From the NCBI GenBank assembly GCA_951230915.1, contig OX579637.1:19530001-19594000 (forward strand): DNA of 64,000 nt. The letters run 5' to 3'. This DNA comes from Antitrichia curtipendula (Eukaryota; Streptophyta; Bryopsida; Hypnales; Leucodontaceae). The translations under genes and the position numbers were made by a program. The notes below the pieces were generated by a model. That model was not told where the DNA came from, did not search any database, and worked only from the letters and a program-made list of their open reading frames with translations. Shown piece after piece: positions 62,001 through 64,000 of the stretch. Every line of letters starts with the position of its first letter. Position 1 is the stretch's first letter.

Positions 62001-64000
62001 TCCATTACTTTCAAATCCATGGCCACATTCAACTCATCGCCGATTTTGTTTATTTTGTAACGAATGCTAAAAAGAATGGGCCAACCCCGTATTTTAGAGA
62101 ATGACAAATGCATAAGTCAATATCTGAGTGCACGTTACAAATTTAAAAAGATGTACTAGTTGGAATTACTCTTTCCATTACTTTCAAATCCATGGCCGCG
62201 TTCAAGTCACCACCCATTCTGTTTAATTTGTATCGAAACCCAAACAAGAATGGGCCAACCCCGTATTTTAGAGAATAACATAAACGTGAGTCAATAATTG
62301 AGTGCACATTACAAATTTATTGAAATGTACAAGTTGGAATTAGTCTTTCCATTACTTTCAAATCCATGGCCGCATTCAAGTCACCACCCATTCTGTTTAA
62401 TTTGTAACGAAACCCAAACAAGAATGGGCCAACCCCGTATTTTAGAGAATGACAAATGCATGAGTCAATAACTAAGTGCATCTTACAAATCTATTAAAAT
62501 GTACAAGTTGGAAATACTCTTTCCAGTATTTTCAAATCCATGGCCGCATTCAACTTATCGCCCATTTTGTTTAATTTGTAACGAAACCCAAACAAGAATG
62601 GGCCAACCCCGTATTTTAGAGAATGACAAATGCATGAGTCAATAACTAAGTGCATCTTACAAATCTATTAAAATGTACAAGTTGGAAATTCTCTTTCCAC
62701 TACTTTCAAGTCCATGGCCGCATTCAAGTCACCACCCATTCTGTTTAATTTGTAACGAAACCCAAACAAGAATGGGCCAACCCCGTATTTTAGAGAATGA
62801 CAAATGCATAAGTCAATATCTGAGTGCACGTTACAAATTTAATAAAGTGTACAATTTGGAAACAGTCTTTCCATTACTTTCAAATCCATGGCCACATTCA
62901 ACTCATCGCCGATTTTGTTTATTTTGTAACGAAAGCTAAAAAGAATGGGCCAACCCCGTATTTTAGAGAATGACAAATGCATAAGTCAATATCTGAGTGC
63001 ACGTTACAAATTTAAAAAGATGTACTAGTTGGAATTACTCTTTCCATTACTTTCAAATCCATGGCCGCGTTCAAGTCACCACCCATTCTGTTTAATTTGT
63101 ATCGAAACCCAAACAAGAATGGGCCAACCCCGTATTTTAGAGAATAACATAAACGTGAGTCAATAATTGAGTGCACATTACAAATTTATTGAAATGTACA
63201 AGTTGGAATTAGTCTTTCCATTACTTTCAAATCCATGGCCGCATTCAAGTCACCACCCATTCTTTTTAATTTGTAACGAAACCCAAACAAGAATGGGCCA
63301 ACCCCGTATTTTAGAGAATGACAAATGCATGAGTCAATAACTAAGTGCATCTTACAAATCTATTAAAATGTACAAGTTGGAAATTCTCTTTCCACTACTT
63401 TCAAGTCCATGGCCGCATTCAAGTCACCACCCATTCTGTTTAATTTGTAACGAAACCCAAACAAGAATGGGCCAACCCCGTATTTTAGAGAATGACAAAT
63501 GCATAAGTCAATAACTAAGTGCACATTCCAATATTCCAAAAGATGTACAAGTTGGAATTACTCTTTCCATTACTTTCAAATCCATGGCCGCATTCAACTC
63601 ACCACCCATTCTATTTAATTTGTAACGAAACCCAAACAAGAATGGGCCAACCCCGTATTTTAGAGAGTGACAAATGCATGAGCCAATAACTAAGTGCATA
63701 TTACAAATCTATTAAAATGTACAAGTTGGAATTAGTCTTTCCAGCACTTTCAAGTCCATGGCCGCATTCAGGTCACCACCCATTTTGTTTAATTTGTAAC
63801 GAAACCCAAACAAGAATGGGCCAAACCCGTATTTTAGAGAATGACAAATGCATGAGTGAATAACTCAGTGCACATTCCAAATTTAAAAAGATGTACGAGT
63901 TGGAAATACTCTTTCTAGTACTTTCAAGTCCATGGCCGCATTCAAGTCACCACCCATTCTGTTTAATTTGTAACGAAACCCAAACAAGAATGGGCCTAGC
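59095..64000. repeat. 20-monomer higher-order repeat, 3479 bp, second copy cut by the window edge
   Basis: Sequence from about 59095 recurs 3479 bp later from about 62574 to the end of the window (for example 59194 and 62673, 60029 and 63508, and the last bases 60511-60521 and 63990-64000). I noticed one point difference, T at 60266 against C at 63745. Inside the unit, a 5-monomer segment (869 bp) is repeated (61804 and 62673). Copies are nearly identical, so this is a recent amplification that continues beyond the window. Confidence 0.9.

Larger units (their letters stand above)
6361..64000. repeat. Satellite array, ~173-174 bp monomer, about 330 copies, head to tail
   Basis: Every ~174 bp the same landmarks recur in the same order: TGCATGAGTCAATAACTAAG, TACAAATTTA, GTACAAGTTGGAA or GTACTAGTTGGAA, TCCATTACTTTCAA, CCATGGCCGCATTCAACTCA, CCCATTTTGTTTAATTTGTA, ACGAAACCCAAACAAGAATG, and CCCCGTATTTTAGAGAATGA. 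All copies lie in the same orientation and I see no foreign insertion in over 57 kb. The array reaches the right edge, so its full length is unknown. Nucleosome-scale unit length, AT-rich composition and megabase-style homogenisation are typical of plant centromeric or heterochromatic satellites. Which of these applies cannot be told from sequence. I do not recognise the monomer as a named satellite. Confidence 0.97.

Noticed and set aside
6945..63699. Many 60-106 residue reading frames on both strands inside the array
   Set aside because: They are the same monomer translated again and again. In 174 bp monomers (58 codons) a frame stays open until a fixed TAA, and small variants remove that stop. 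There is no gene-like start context, and they change with each monomer.
6361..64000. Possible CRISPR array
   Set aside because: The units are 173-174 bp and similar along their whole length. There is no short repeat and unique spacer pattern, and the setting is eukaryotic.
6361..64000. CENP-B-box-like site in the monomer
   Set aside because: The minus strand has TTTCGTTAC, which fits the left half of the box, but the CGGG of the right half is absent. Plants also lack an established CENP-B box requirement.
1..64000. tRNA, rRNA or other structured RNA genes
   Set aside because: No tRNA A/B box pair with a foldable cloverleaf and no recognisable rRNA stretch was seen in the low-copy part. The array monomer does not resemble 5S rDNA.

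Overview
The window is eukaryotic nuclear DNA, most likely from a land plant. Two things support this: the left-hand gene remnant has a canonical GT-AG intron with a GTAAGT donor, and more than 57 kb of the window is one head-to-tail satellite array with a ~174 bp monomer. The sequence of the gene remnant reminds me of uncharacterised multi-copy families in mosses and other early-diverging streptophytes. That is memory, not a database result, so the lineage call is weak.

Layout. (1) 1-2872, minus strand: a decayed multi-domain protein gene that runs off the left edge. It has an acidic N-terminal region, a basic nuclear-localisation-like linker, a segment with a GQH motif resembling ParB/Srx or DGQHR folds, one 215 bp intron, a long exon of unknown function, and a C-terminal part with a helix-turn-helix-like stretch. 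It is broken by one in-frame amber codon and three frameshifts, and carries a 17 bp tandem duplication. (2) 2873-3720: noncoding 5' flank with seven copies of a ~21 bp palindrome; an eighth copy lies in the intron of the gene. (3) 3720-5230: low-copy DNA with short local tandem duplications (69, ~45 and 13 bp units) and a more GC-rich tract, with no convincing gene. (4) 5231-6360: AT-rich DNA in which I see no gene. (5) 6361-64000: the satellite. It fades in through strongly diverged monomers and then continues without interruption or inversion to the right edge.

The array is not uniform. The left block (about 6.6-12.5 kb) uses 173 bp monomers in a 4-monomer, 692 bp higher-order repeat. A 2424 bp (14-monomer) segment there is duplicated in tandem. 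The middle (12.5-32 kb) is a mosaic of 174 bp monomers with larger duplicated segments, including a ~6.08 kb offset. From about 32.8 to 54.5 kb a marker monomer recurs at spacings that are near-exact multiples of the monomer: 6, 6, 6, 7, 8, 8, 9, 9, 10, 11, 15 and 23. This shows a higher-order repeat whose register keeps changing. The last block (about 57-64 kb) contains a 20-monomer, 3479 bp repeat that continues past the window. The short reading frames inside the array are by-products of a monomer length divisible by three and are not annotated as genes.

No working gene system is visible. The points of interest are the palindrome family, the damaged ParB-like gene beside the array, and the satellite's organisation, which fits a centromeric, pericentromeric or other heterochromatic location. 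The sequence alone cannot say which.
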